The notes: a model not told the origin generated them from the sequence alone. Numbered from the stretch's first letter, positions 45,904-59,292 are shown. The stretch: 64,000 nt of DNA from Anisakis pegreffii (GCA_035041965.1 JAPYMA010000804.1:124001-188000), one strand, 5' to 3'. Translations and numbers: made by a program.

Positions 45904-47059
45904 ATAAGTTTGTCGTTGTTGTTGTTGTTATTTTATTTATTGTGTGTTTGTATGATTGAGTTTTTGAATCATGATCATTCTACGGCGCTCTTTTATCACC
46001 TTAATGCTGTCAGATCTTACACGTTGGCTGGTCTGACTGGTCTCTGTTTTCGGTTGTTATCTTTAATGATATGCAGTTTGGGATGTTTGGTTCGTTTGAA
46101 ATTTTAGCGATTATTCTGTTGAGGTCTCGAAAATTAGGATCTCAGTTAGCTGACAAGTATTAATTCTCAGTAAGAAAAAACTTAATGAAATGATGAGAGT
46201 ACAGTGGTGGATTGATTGGCGTTCGTTGATGGTTTTCATTTGATTTTCTTGATATCAGAATTCCTTTGAAATTTTTGGAAATTCTTACTATTACTTTATT
46301 CAGTAATTTATTGGAATAAAATTTTTTCGAATATGCTTTGCATTTTTTCATAATTGATTTCGAAGAGTGCTTCATTCTATTTTGAAAAAAGTTGATGAGT
46401 TCTTTCTTTTTCCGAAGCGTTCATTCATTATTCATATCATTATTACTGTTATTATTATTATTGTTATTGTTCTTGAGTAATGTTCTTTTGTGTCAGACTT
46501 TTTTCGTTTCATTTCGTGTTGTCAGTATCGTCGTCGACAATAAAAGGATTTTTTTCTGTCAGTGTTGTTCTTCGAATACAAACCAAAACAACTAATGAAA
46601 GAGTAACAGTTTTGTTCTGACTGCTGAATATTTTCAAAGATGAATGCGATATGCTAAAATTCCTTTGATACGATTATATTTTTAATTTCAAATTGTATTC
46701 ATGCATCCAATTCGACAACGAACTAGCACACTAAAGAATATGCGTTTGTTGTTTTTTCTGCTATTCGCTTCTAAGATTGCGGAGCATATTGAAGCATGTT
46801 TGGATGTGTGTATGTGTAACTCGGTTACATCGACGATATATCTGTTTGTCGGAGTTTTTGTTTCTCTGTTTATTGAAATGATTTGTTGTTGTTATTTGCA
46901 TTGTTCAGTATGTATAATGCTATGAATGAGGACTGTTCCGATTTTGGAACAAACAACATTTTCATCTGATCTGCCATTTGATATGATGTTGGTTGGAAGA
47001 GGTTTATTGCTTTTACAATGAATAAATCAACCTTATTTTCAGCACAGTATTAGAGTAAA
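45904..47059. other. Spacer between snRNP and HSCB genes; no gene seen
   Basis: AT-rich, with no supported exon. TTATTTTCAG at 47033-47042, shortly before the HSCB ATG, could be a cis or spliced-leader trans-splice acceptor. Co-transcription with the upstream gene is possible but the 1.15 kb gap is long for a nematode operon. Confidence 0.45.
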
Positions 47060-49097
47060 ATGCTTGCACAAAGGGTGAAACGTATGGCTGCGTCTAAGAC
47101 GGCATCACGCTTGCTTAGGTGGGTGTGTAGATGTGCTGAAGTTTTGTTACAATTTTAGAATTTGAGAAAATACAATGAGAAATTATTCAGTGATGTTGTT
47201 GAAGGAAAAAATTAACACTCAATTATTCGTTGATTTGTTTGTTTGTTTATTTATTTATTTAGACATTTCCTATTTATCTGTCTCAGATATTTCAATTCAG
47301 TTTTCATGCAATTTAGACTGTCCACTTTGAATGAATTTTCAGAGAGGTGTGATCATTTTGAAACCTCCGTGGGGTAGTATGAATTAGGCTGATTTGAAAA
47401 TGTTGGTTTCTTAAGAATCCTTTTTCTCATAGAGCTTAAGAATGATCCGAATGAGTGTAGAGAGTAATGTAGCGAAGATATTGTCTAAATTACAGATGTG
47501 TTTTTAACAACTAAAAATGCTCGCAAAAACAAACTCGCATTTGAAATGAATGAATATTTCAGCAAAATAAAAGAGGGCTGTGAACTTCCACGTGATTGTT
47601 GGAAGTGTGAAAAAGCACTGAGTTGCCTTAAAGTAAGCGACTGAACGTATGAAAAGAATTGATTATTGTTGAGTGAATTCTTAACTTTTACTTGCTTTCT
47701 TCAATCACTTTTCAAAGTTGTTCTTATTGCTATCATCATTTCGTGGTTGTTATCGGTGGTGGTGGTGGATTTTTGTTTGTTGGTCGTGGACTACTCGTTC
47801 ACGTTTTACTGCGCATATTTTTCAGTATATTCTCAATGAATGCAGATTTCGTCCTTTTTTTCTGGCTGTCGTTGGAATTTTTCATGAAGTTTTAAAATTT
47901 AGCGCACAATTAATTCGTTGGCAATCAGTCGATGTTTTTAGTAAGATAGTGAGAGTGAAAAAAGAAAATGAAAATGTATGAAGTCATTCAAAAGCAAAAA
48001 GTGACGTAAATGATGCATATGAAACACTGATGAATGAAAAACTTCAGCAAAAATTCTTCTGTCCGTCATGTTCGGCAATTCAACCATTGCAAGAGAACTT
48101 CTTTGACTATTTGGGTGTACGAGCATCATTTGATGTCGACACGTCTCTTATCAAGAAGCACTTCTTGCAGCTACAATCTCAAATACACCCGGATAAATTC
48201 ACACGCTGCTCGATGGTTCATTATTTGTGCCTTTTCATTAACTGCCTCTTCTCTTTGCTACACCGTTTCTTTGTTCACATAAATTCGCTTCCAAAGATGA
48301 TTGCATCTAGTAATCCACTTCGTTCACTTACTATTAATAATATCACTTAATATGATATCATTTTTCTGGACACTGTTATCATCAATAATAATTTTGTTAT
48401 TGTTGTAAAATTTTTCAGAAAGAAAAAGAGATATCGGAATTTTGTTCGAGTTATTTGAATGATGCATATCAAACATTAACAGAGCCATTACGTCGCGCCA
48501 AATATCTGCTTGAACTGAAGGGACAGTCGTGTAATGCTGAAGGTGCATTTAACGTTGCTTTTTCCTGTTCTGTTTTCTGATTTACTACATTTCAATTGTG
48601 GTATCGTTTATTAGTTGTCGTTATAGTGCAGTCTTAGTTACATTTGTTATGATCATCATTACTGTTGCTGTTCTTATTACCGCGTGTGTCATTTTTGTTA
48701 CTACAGTCATATTTTTATAGCGTATCTCCAAGAGACAAAAATGAAAGTATCGTTTATGTCGAACAGAAATAGTGCGAGTATTTGTTGAAGATTCAGTTTC
48801 TTTGTTTTGTGGATCGTCATTAGAAATAATAGTCATTAGTTTACAGAAACAACGACAAGTAATGGTGATTTCATGTTGCTTATGATGGAATTAAACGAAG
48901 AGGCAGATTCACTGCAAACTGAAGATGAAGTCAAGCGAATGATTGCAAAAGTTGATGAGAATATCGATCAGCTTTGTTTGCAGTTCAAGAATCATTTTGA
49001 ATCGCAGCAAATGAACGCCGCCAAAGAAGATGTGCTAAAGATGAATTTCTTCTATCGATTACGTGCCAATCTCAATAAGAAACTTGGATTTTGTTGA
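47060..49097 (+). CDS. dnj-15: HSCB / Jac1 mitochondrial J-domain co-chaperone for Fe-S cluster transfer
   Basis: Delivers ISCU-bound iron-sulfur clusters to the mitochondrial HSP70. Exons: 47060-47118, 47563-47632, 48048-48215, 48419-48542, 48847-49097 (about 223 residues; human HSCB is 235). The first exon is a basic, Ser/Ala-rich presequence (MLAQRVKRMAASKTASRLL). Two Cys pairs follow (CWKCEKA and CPSC), matching the metazoan zinc-binding N-terminal domain. The J-domain starts at NFFDYLGVRASFDVD and has the essential HPD in QIHPDKF, then LNDAYQTLTEPLRRAKYLLEL. The C-terminal three-helix domain carries MLLMMELNEE and ends in LNKKLGFC. All splice phases agree. The dnj-15 symbol is by analogy with C. 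elegans. Confidence 0.94.
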
Positions 49098-49941
49098 ATA
49101 TTTGTTTCGTTTTGTGCTAATCATTTAGTTGCACTCATTTAGTCAAATCTATTCTGTCACGACGCTAGATAAACAGTTTCATCGCAGTTCTTTTTCAAAA
49201 TGTAACGCTTCCCTTGCAGTAACGAGCACGCTATTGAAAGACGTCAGCGCCGCTGATCCACTGAGAAAAATCCGTAATCGGTATTACTGTCAAAAAAATC
49301 AGCGAAACGCTGACGCTGAACTGCTGATGAAGCAAAATTAGTCTGCTATTCGCTATCGCCACTTTGGTATCTCCGCTCAAAAACTGCAACTGCACCAATT
49401 ATTTGTACGGGGAAACCTCATTAACGCCATTGAGCAGTTGGAAATTTTTATTGAATCATTCAATAATAGGTGATCACCAATCCATAATAAAAACAGACGA
49501 TTAATTTGTTAATTACAGCAAAAAAGCAATCATCTGTCAAAATTTGTACTTGTTACATCCATCCAATTACTATCTCTTCGATTTTTGTTTTTCTCTACTA
49601 ATTCATGACATCTCATTAGTTCCATTCGATATTGACAATCTAATCACAACACATCGATCATGTCATAGATTTGAAACAATAATACCTCTCAAGTTTCTCC
49701 TATCAAGGACCAATGATAAAATTTGATAAACAAAAACATTAGCTTGAACGATAACAACATGAGATCAGAATATTTTGATGGAACCGAAAGAAGAAAGCAT
49801 TGACTGCACTGGGTGGTAATACCTATAAATAATATCAGCCATGAAAGGAAAAATAAATTTAAGAAATAATAATCATACAGGTGATAATCTCAATAAAATA
49901 GTAACAATGATGATAGAATAACTCAATGAGACGAAATTATT
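49098..49941. other. Convergent 3' regions of HSCB and a minus-strand gene
   Basis: From about 49350 the + strand changes from T-rich to A-rich, as expected where transcription switches to the - strand. No exon was identified. Confidence 0.4.
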
Positions 49942-51355
49942 TCATTTCCTCAATCGTTGAAGTGAGCGTCCAAAATGCTTTGCAAACAATTTGGACCAAA
50001 TAAGTAATCGCAATGGGTAAAACGCTACACTAAAAGAGAGGAAGATAATAACGATAACCAAGCTAAAGCAACAAACACAAGAGAACAGACACATAAACAA
50101 GGTTATGATGCCTAGTTCTTGGACGAATGAGGAAGGAGCTAATTCTTGATTTTGGATTTTAAGAGGATTTTCAGGATTGTTCATACCAGTTCTAATCAGT
50201 TTTGTTTTTTCTGTATCGAGCAGTAGAAGCCAGTATGATGAGCACTGGTTTATGGAGCCCAATGTGGTTTGTAAGTTGTGGAAGAATATGTAGGCTTTAG
50301 CATCGTTTACAGAAATGAAGCGTATTGAGTCTGGAAGAAGACAATGTGGATAACGGCTAAGAAAAATAAGAAAGAGAGGGATTTACGGAACGGAACTTTG
50401 AGTGTTGATATATTTTAATGAACTGAATGAATCACCAACATGGACTGATTGGGAACGGTTGAATCGCCTCCATTTCAGTTTACATTCCACCTAATTTCCT
50501 CTTTATTTTCATCATCTAGAAATATAAGGTTTCATTTTTCAGTTGAAAAAGATCACAGCTTGGTCTCCATGAACTTAAGTTGGAGGATCTAATGCGATCT
50601 TTTGTTCATGACAATATGTTATTGTACATCAGAATACTAATTCTGATTGATATGATAATATGTGCAAAATCGCGCTACTCGCTAGTTAGCGGAATAACTA
50701 ACTAATTGAATCGAATGAATTTTTTGAACAAATATGAGACTGTTAGTTGTATTCGATTGCCTATTGCGTGTAGGTGGTAATTTTCCCACTGAAAATATAC
50801 GATTTGCGAGAACACTCTCGAAATACAATGCAAGTCGAGCTTTTGTTGTCCAAATATCACGTGCAATAAGTATGTGACACAGTATAGATTGCACCGCATC
50901 AAATAACTCCATGTTATGACGGAGGTAATGTTCAGGTTCATCACTAAATATGTTTACAGACAGCAATAACGCAACTGTGTTCTATTCTACCGATATAATG
51001 CTATGAAAAACGTATATACCAAACAAGTAACAAATTCCATGAGCTTTTCTTTGGAAACGCTTGTGATTCTTAAATTTGAGTCGTATTGATGGGTCGTGCA
51101 CAGGTGACGTAGCAACAAGCTTTTAGATATGAAGAACAAGCCAGTGAATGAAGAATGCAATTGAGAAATCATATGTTAAGGTACTGATAAGGTAGTTGAT
51201 AAGCAAGCATAGTGGTGATTATATGCGTGAAGTGATAAAAGTGTCTCATATTCACCAGAAACACTTGATGATGTGTTGCTACTGCTTCACTTCACATCAA
51301 AACTTTGCACTTTAGTCGTTTGCGTTTGCCGACTTAAGTAGACTGATCGCATCAT
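49942..51355 (-). CDS. Unrecognised four-exon gene; possible mitochondrial or membrane protein
   Basis: I do not recognise this protein. The model was built from open segments with agreeing splice phases on the - strand: 51355-51296 (phase 0 out), 51119-51025 (phase 2 out), 50943-50703 (phase 0 out), 50244-49942 (stop); 232 residues in total. The start MMRSVYLSRQTQTTK resembles a mitochondrial presequence. The middle is charged and helix-like (FDAVQSILCHILIARDIWTT). The last exon has one strongly hydrophobic segment (LFMCLFSCVCCFSLVIVIIF) followed by a basic tail (KHFGRSLQRLRK). The surrounding + strand is A-rich, consistent with antisense transcription. The 51296 donor and the end of exon 3 are the weakest points. 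It could also be a longer gene with missed exons. Confidence 0.5.
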
Positions 51356-51970
51356 TAACCTGCTTAATAAACATACATGGATCTCGTATGCATGCATGCT
51401 TTTTAAATTATACTCAATAAATAACTACTATATATTAATAATTCATTTGATATTGTTATTATTATCATCACCATTTTTATTATTCCATATATGCATGTGC
51501 GTCAGCATATTATTCTATAGTTTCACCGACAAAGTAACTACAGTTACTTGGTCGTTTTATCAGTCTTCTTTTGTAATGTAAATTATTGATGTGAACAAAC
51601 AGTGTAGTTTCGCTTTGCTTCATCCACAATTCATATCAATAATAACTGTGCATTGCTATTGTACGTATCTGTTAACTATTCATGATGTAAATTGATCATT
51701 TTACAAAAATGTTGTTTAAAGCAGTTAACTCTACCTCCTCTTCGTGATGATTAACGTATTCGTTCAAGTGATACATTCATTTAATGTTCAGTCAGCCATA
51801 CAGTCTTCATCGATTGTGTGATACTGATAATGATAGCGGTAGGTGTTAAGAGAAGAATGACTGATAGATCGGTAGGCAGTGCGCTTGATAGGTAATTTTA
51901 GTAATTTGAGACGGTAAACGACTGTGCATCGTAGGACAGGTATTCATTTACTATTGTTATTATCACTATC

Positions 51971-52008
<38 letters not shown>

Positions 52009-52785
52009 CATTATTAATGTTATTATTATCATTATTATCATCATTATTATTATCATTATTGTCATCATTATTATTATCATTATTTTCATCATTATTGTTT
52101 TTATTACCATCTTTCTTTTTATTGCCATCAATACTGTTATCATTATTAGTATTAATATAGATAGGTCAATATTCGGAGATCAGCAATCACTATGATCAAA
52201 CGTTCTCACTAATCAACTCTACAGCATTTCAGTCTGTTTCGAATTATTACAGGTCTTTCGAAATGCTACTGTTGACGGTCGTAATGGTATTGATAATGGT
52301 AATAGTAATAAAGATAATGATAATAATAATGGTTATAGTAATAATAAAAATTGTTATTATTACTATTATTATCATTATTATTGCCATTATCAGTATGTTT
52401 TCATTGTTTTGATTGATGAAAAAGTAGAAGTAACGCAATAAAATAAAACTGCTCAGGAATTCAAGGAGTGTCGTTCTATCTGTCACGTTTGAAAATAGAA
52501 GCGTTCATTAGTTGACATAGTATTTTGATTGCTCTTTTAAGCAGTTATTATTTTCATATTACTATTGACGTTTTATAAAATGATCATTATCGATATTATT
52601 ATGACTGATGTTGTATTATTATTTTATGAATATTGTTATCAGATTGATAATATATGTTATATTGTTGTTATTATTATGTGCTCATAACATTCTCTATAAA
52701 GCGATTCAGTTCAAGAGTGCACTATGTATTATATCGATGACTGTTTATTTTTGATTAGAATATCGAAAATTTTTCCCTTTTTCAG
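51356..52785. other. Divergent intergenic region with TTA/TTATCA microsatellites
   Basis: This would be the shared upstream region of the minus-strand gene and STAT. It contains ATT/ATC microsatellites at about 51955-52160. It also has an imperfect inverted repeat at about 52289-52391 (GATAATGG... against ...CCATTATC), made of the same simple units. No exon seen. Confidence 0.5.
51955..52160 (+). repeat. ATT/ATC microsatellite
   Basis: About 200 nt of TTA, ATT and ATC units, with the T-rich strand on +. It generates simple-sequence ORFs on both strands that are not genes. Confidence 0.9.
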
Positions 52786-52801
52786 ATGGTATATAGGAGG
52801 A

Positions 52802-55800
52802 ATGACGCTAGATAAAGGAGCATCTTCATTTTCAAACGCTGAGTCTTTTCAAAAGCTTATGTATGAGCTTGTAAGTTGCTTGTGACCTGTAGTGTCAATA
52901 ACAAAAATGTTGTTCCTAATAATAATAAGACCAGCAATCATCAAAATAATGATGGTAATAATAGTGACGCCTAAAATGATATTGAAATGCTTTCATAAAA
53001 CTGCAATGTTTTAATAAAAACTCAGCAAGAGAAAGTTATTATTGTGTAATGCAATCATCTGAATGGAAAACGGACGGTTGGGCACGACATGGAACATGTC
53101 ATTTATGAATGATATTTGCATGTAAACAAACAAATATACAAAAACTAGTATACATGATAAGAGTTGACTTTCTGGTTGAAGAAACATAGTTGCAGTTATG
53201 TGCCTGGCATGGCGCTAACACGAGACCAGGTGAAAACGTTGTTGGCGAAGTTGAGAAGATGAAAGCAATACGAAAGATCATATATCGTTTATTGGTGGAA
53301 CTCGATCAACGCATTCTTGTACTGACCACTGATTTTACAATCGGTGAGAAATATGATTTGGATGCGTTCATGACGTTGTTGTCTGTCCATGAACACAACT
53401 ATTCACATAAATCAATGAACAAATACATCGCTTTTCGCTAAAAATTTTCAGAATCAGAGAATGCGCAAAAATTTTTCGAGGAATGGTCAGTGCTAACATG
53501 GAGTGTTCTGTGCATAACGATGCGTCTTCAACCGGGTGGTTTCTATGTTGGAACAGCTAGCCGTGTTACATCATTACCGAGCGATGAAGAACGTTTGATT
53601 CTTGCTCGACTAAATAACGCACTTGTTAAGTTGGTTAATGATGCGTATCCAATAAGACCACCGCCTGGTGTCAGTGACTCTGATCATTGTTACAAACGCT
53701 TCTTTCAGGTACTTTTTATCGTTTTCACAGCTCTGTTCAATGATATGCTGCTCAGAGGCGTAATCGTGAATCTCTCGTTTATTTTCCCATTCACCTTCCA
53801 AAATTTTGAGGCATGGAGGGCATAAGGATGGGCACAACAGCTAGTGAGGAAACGCGAGTAAATTTTCATTCGAAAAAAATTGACCTCACAATCTAGCATC
53901 ACACTGCATTTTGTGATCTCATTTATACCCACTCAGTAATTAAATTACCAACCACTTTCACCCATAATCAATCAAGAGATAATCATAATAATTCATCTGA
54001 AAGCAAATAAAATTGCAGTATTTCGGTCAAACTCTTCATACACTCCATAATTTCTATTCGATGCTTGATTCAGTGACAATGAACGGTGATGTTAATGAGT
54101 TTGTAGCAGATTTAGTGACTTTTGGTGATACACAACTACGACTATGTATTGAAGCTTTCAGAGAGTTCTCGAATCAGGTTTGAGCTGATTTTCTTTTAAG
54201 CATTCACATTCTGGAATTTATACCAGAACGAAATATACTTATATGAAAGTTTAAAAAATATATTTCTTTGCAATACTTTCGCTTAAGCCAGTGGTTCTCG
54301 ACCTTCTTCCCCCGCACCGCCTATTAAATTTTAAGATGTCCTCGCACAATAACAGCTGAAATGTCCTCGCACCTCTCACAACTCCAGTCTGTATCTCTCA
54401 TCCGCTACAGTGAGTGTCTGTAGTGCGGATAAGTGCTTACCATAAGAGTGCGTTCTAGTCTTTACAAAATACTATACGTAAAAATCATCCTTTACACGCA
54501 TAAGAGCATCAAACTCCATCCGCGCCTACTTTAATGCACACAAAATGAAAGCTTATATCACAACGCCTGGAATACCATCTCACTCGCCTTAAGGGCTCCA
54601 GCACCCCCGATTGAGAAACCCTGGCTTAAGCCAATATCTATCTCTCTGATCAGTTTCACTCACGCATTCTGTATATCAAACCAAATAGATTCCAGCAAGG
54701 AGAACGATTATGGCGATGTGTGCGCACGGCACAAGTGCAACGAATGACCGATTATAGGGTACTTTCGTTGGAACCACTAATTGCCTTCTATACAAATATG
54801 ATCTATACACTTGGTATTTTGGCAGCTCGTTTACAGGTACATTCGCCTGATGTTGTGCTTTATAAAAACAGTAATAATTCTTATTCAGTTCAATATTTAT
54901 TCTTTAAAAATAGAATTAAATTCAATATATACATGGCAACAAAACACATACAGCAAAACAAACACATACTATACGCAAACATCTTCCAATAGGCAAAGTT
55001 ACCGTTTACTAGGACAGATCAAGGAAAGGAATCCGATTCTATCCGGAGGGATAGATCTTTTTAAACACTATTCATGCTACATTTAAAGGGATTTCGCTAC
55101 GAACTAACGCTCGTAAGGAATGTTTTGGTAGATGACGACCCTATCTATGCACTTGTCTCGATGGTATTCACTGCGTTGGAGTTGTTGGTCAGTGATGGAT
55201 GTTTAGCCACTGAACCAAGCACTAACGCTATACTGGTCACCAATAATCTATTCCCAATGCAATGTGGTGCACTCGTACGTGGTGTCATTTTTCGTGATTT
55301 TCAGATTCAAGTCGTTTCTGAGGAAACTGCCTATCAAATACAGGTTCTTTAACATGACAATTGTCAGTTTACTATATGATGAGAACCCCTTGCCCACTCT
55401 TTCGAGTGATTACAAATCAGTAGATGTTACTGCGTTCTCATTTCCAGTTTGTAATCACCATTTTCAGATGGAAATACGAAAACAAAAGCTTCTTCAATGT
55501 CCTGGTGCAATTGGGACATTTCCATCTGCCGCCCTCCTAGCCATGAAACCGGCTACAGGCGTTAAGCGCAATAATGCCACTGTTTCGGCAGGTAATTGAA
55601 GGACGCAATTAATACTTATTGAATGAACCGCCTTTTTACAATGGTGAAAAAAATAACGGTTGATTTACTGGTGAAGAAAAATTAATAAAGCATTATTGGT
55701 ATTCTTCTTGTTTTTAATGATACTAATATTATGAATGTTAACATTATAGATTAGATGGCCATTTTTTTGTTGAATAATACAAATTACAGAAGGGGGAAAT

Positions 55801-58800
55801 ACAGCGCATAAAAAATCCGACGTTAACAGCAAAGAATCAGTGCTTATCACACCAATTTACAATAGTAAGCATCAATTTTGGTCGGGATCATACCCGCATT
55901 TGTTATGTACAACAAGACAGAAGGTACATCTATGAGTATTCAGTTAGTTCAGCAATATTACTTGAGTGCATTTTGAAGGCGATGATGATAAAAACGCTTG
56001 CAGTTGATTGTTTCTTGTTCAGGATTCAGTACTGGATTCGAGGTCGACACAAATCGGTAAACGTCCCTTGTTCTATTTTTACATACGTGCGACGTTCTTT
56101 AGTCCTGGCGGTGGTATGGCCACCTCACACACACTATCGTTACCGTTCACCATTGCAACTCGACGCAATCAGGTCGATAGTTTCAGTTGAAAGTATTTCT
56201 CAGTCAAATCACAATCAATATACTATTAATATTCTTTAAAGGACTGTCAAGTTCAGCGAATGATGAGCTCCTATACAGCCACGTGTTTTTGGTTGTACGG
56301 CATAAATATACAAAACGGCCTCCTTATTACCTGGTCAGAAAGTGGTCAGTAAGAGAAGGTTTTTCTCATTATTTTTTTCATTCATTTAGTCAGAAGTTTC
56401 TCGATTCTCTTATTATCTCTCCTTTTTTGTCATTTTTTCAATCTGTAGAAAATACATGTATAAATAATGGGAATAAATGAATGACGTTTGTTTTACACGT
56501 TTGAAAAATCAAGATTTTGATTTTGTAGGCATCTCATGGGAACGGTTCAAGTATTTATATAGTCAATATTTTCGAGTGAATGCTGAAGTGAAGCGTGGCT
56601 TTGAAAACGTTGATTTCGCATTGTTACAGCATAAAATGCACTGTCATGATTGCGATTCGTCATTGCCTGTTGCGTTTACGAGTTAGTGTTTCATAGATTT
56701 CTATGCGTGAACTACGCAGAGCATAGAGATGGTTCACTAGACACATGTCATATTATAGATGCTGGTTGTGAACGACGGATAACATTTAAGAATATGCTAT
56801 GTCCTCATTTGCGTTATGAATGTGGATCGGTGAATGTTCGATTCAGCGTTTGGCGTGGAATGTTGGAATTGCTACAAATTTTTCAAGATCATCGCACTAC
56901 TGTTCGGCAGCTCTGGCAAGCTGAGCTCATTTTTGGTTTTGTCGACTTTGAACAGGTCAGTGCCGAATCGCTCATTCAATCTCTCATTGGGTCATGTGCA
57001 AATTAGCCGATTAATATATCAGGTCTGCGAGGTGCTGAAGCTGCATGAAAATACAATGTGCATGCGATTATCATTTATCACTGGTGGCAGTGTTTGTTTT
57101 TCAATCAAAACAACCACAACACATTCAATTGTTCATTTGGAACCACTTGATCTTAAACGACTTCAAGCTAAGTCACTGCTCGATTATGTTAAGGATATTG
57201 CCAACGCTGAAAAGGTAATTGAGTTTGTAATTATTTTTATTCGGTAGCACTTGATTGAATTGCCATTCTAGGTGAGATATATTCTAAGCGCAAATAATAT
57301 ATTGGTACCAGTCGCTGAGGTACTTTCAACGCATAATTTGGCTGCATCTGGTGAGATCTTTGAGGGTCGAGATGTTTGTTCGAATGTTACACATACTGGT
57401 AATGTGGACTCCATGCAGCACATACGGTCTGGTTTGATATTTTTCTATTGGATATTTGGTATAGTAGCTATCTAGATGCTTTCTTTCAGTAACGACAAAC
57501 AAAAAAGTGTTTAAAAAACTTTTGATTTTGTTGAAAAATAAGTGAATGAAAAATAACATTGAAGGTTCACTGCATTGCGAGTGGCGGTTGTTACGTGTCG
57601 AGTGGACGACGAAACGTTGAATGATGATTACTCATTTGAATTGAATCAGCAACAGGATATTGTTCAACAGCAACAATCCAATTGCTGTTTAAATGTTTCC
57701 GTGCCAAATGTAAGTCAGCAAGAGCTAACATCAGCACCACCACCAACAACCGAACAACAACAAAACCATCTTATCCTGACCACTCAAGCTCAACATGCTA
57801 GCCAATGCATTCATCATCAGCGAATTGCTGTTAGTCCATTAGCTGCTAGCCTGAACCTGTCATCTGCTCAGCAGCACCATCCTCCATTGTTGACGATGAC
57901 CGCTTCAAATTGTTCCCTATCTTATTCCACTCCATCTTCATGCTCAGTAACACCATCTTCTTCATCAGCAGCACTGCCCACTAAAGTTGCATCACATCTT
58001 CCACAGTTCCATCATGGAGCATCTGCATCCAACTGTTCAACTTCTGGTTACTACCTGCCTATTTATTCAACTAGTTGTCGTTGCTCAAGCAGTGAACAAC
58101 CCACTAGAGCTGCAGCTGTCAGCAGTCCGATCACAACAAATACTACCTCCAATACGTGCTCCTCATCGATGACTACCCGAACGTGCTCAACCTCAACAAC
58201 TAAATGCTGTTGCTTGAATTGCTACGCAGTTGCATCAACTTCAGCAGTTCAGTTCAGCGGTACCTCGTTTAGCTATTCCAGCCCAAGCCCGATCGATTCT
58301 GGCCCCGGTTGCTCAATGATCTCAAAATTTTCTCGCTTGGACGGCATTAGCAACATCAGAAGCAGTAACAGTACTAGACGAGTAGATCTAGGCTCAGGCT
58401 TAGGTTTATACCCAAACGTCCTCATCAACAGTAACACAAAAGCAAATAGCAACAATTCATTATCGTCCTCATTAACGACATCGTCATTACCATTATCAAA
58501 GTCGCCATCGAAATTCTTACTCGAATTACGTCAACTAATGGCAGAATATAATATCACATCGCACAATTTAATGGATTTAATAATCAGCGGAGCATTGGCA
58601 AATATAACTGCAACTGCATCGTCATTCTCACCAATCATATCAACCGATACGGCTGCAGCTAAAACTTGTTCCATTATGGATCATTTGCATCACAATAACG
58701 ATAGTAATGCGAACGATAATAACAATGATAATGCGACTATCAGCGACACTAGTAATAGCACTAGAACCAGTAACTGTGCGGCCATTGATCGATTCCTTCC

Positions 58801-58873
58801 GTCAAGCATCGTTCTCAATAATAATTATGATGAAAAATTTCCTCAGTCCGGATCATTTTCATCGCATTTGTGA
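52802..58873 (+). CDS. sta-1: STAT transcription factor (nematode STA type) with long polar C-terminal tail
   Basis: Signal transducer and activator of transcription, activated by Tyr phosphorylation and SH2-mediated dimerisation. Exons: 52802-52870, 53190-53343, 53452-53708, 54019-54177, 54696-54836, 55089-55343, 55468-55591, 55790-55923, 56023-56172, 56242-56344, 56529-56681, 56720-56955, 57023-57214, 57272-57426, 57565-58873 (about 1196 residues). The start goes straight into the helical coiled-coil region, so there is no STAT N-domain. The DNA-binding domain has [17 protein letters not shown] and [12 protein letters not shown]. The linker has [20 protein letters not shown]. The SH2 domain has [15 protein letters not shown] and [16 protein letters not shown], whose Arg fits the phosphotyrosine-binding position. 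[19 protein letters not shown] follows. A Tyr after the SH2 domain (NDDYSFE) is a candidate activation site. The last exon adds ~430 Ser/Thr/Gln/Asn-rich residues. The sixth exon's start (55089 or 55120 plus a microexon) and the ATG are uncertain. Confidence 0.9.
54299..54623. mobile_element. Non-autonomous hAT-type element (MITE), 325 bp
   Basis: Lies in the STAT intron between the exons ending 54177 and starting 54696. It begins CAGTGGTTCTCGACC and ends GATTGAGAAACCCTG. The reverse complement of the end, CAGGGTTTCTCAATC, matches the start at 11 of 15 positions, and this is the classic hAT terminal inverted repeat. The element is flanked by a perfect 8-bp target duplication GCTTAAGC (54291-54298 and 54624-54631). 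It contains no ORF of note, so it would depend on a transposase elsewhere. It is more C-rich than the surrounding intron. Confidence 0.92.
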
Positions 58874-59292
58874 AAATCCCAACTTGATTACTCAATTAAT
58901 TGTCATTTGCCAATCGTCCTCATTTTCGTAAACTTTCTCATGATTAAGAAGAGTCAAATCAGTGAAAATAACAACAATAAAAATAATGAATAAACAATTA
59001 TTGCTGTGTTCACGTTGCCAAGTGCTTGCAAACGTACCGACAATATAGCAAAGGTACAAGAAATGGAAATGCATAAAAACAATTGTAATAATAATAATAA
59101 CAATAATAATAATGACAGTAATAATAACTATGTATAGCCATTGCTGCAAATGATATAAATAATGAATTGAACAGAATTTTCAAAAAATCAGTTCTGCTCA
59201 TTAATTTTCATCGTAATTTAATTCATCGTCTCCACTGATGCTATTTTCTGTACCCGTGCCCCTGCTCCAGCACTTTCATGCGAATAATATCT
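58874..59292. other. Convergent 3' ends of STAT and the PPxY membrane-protein gene
   Basis: Short AT-rich spacer. The + strand has AAT/TAA-rich microsatellite sequence at about 59085-59130. It lies between the STAT stop (58873) and the stop of the minus-strand gene (59293). The two 3' UTRs may overlap. Confidence 0.55.

Noticed and set aside
55371..55467. Extra STAT exon ([17 protein letters not shown])
   Set aside because: Open and in frame with the next exon, but it would need a 28-nt intron before it. The phase-0 junction 55343/55468 fits without it. Retained only as a possible alternative.
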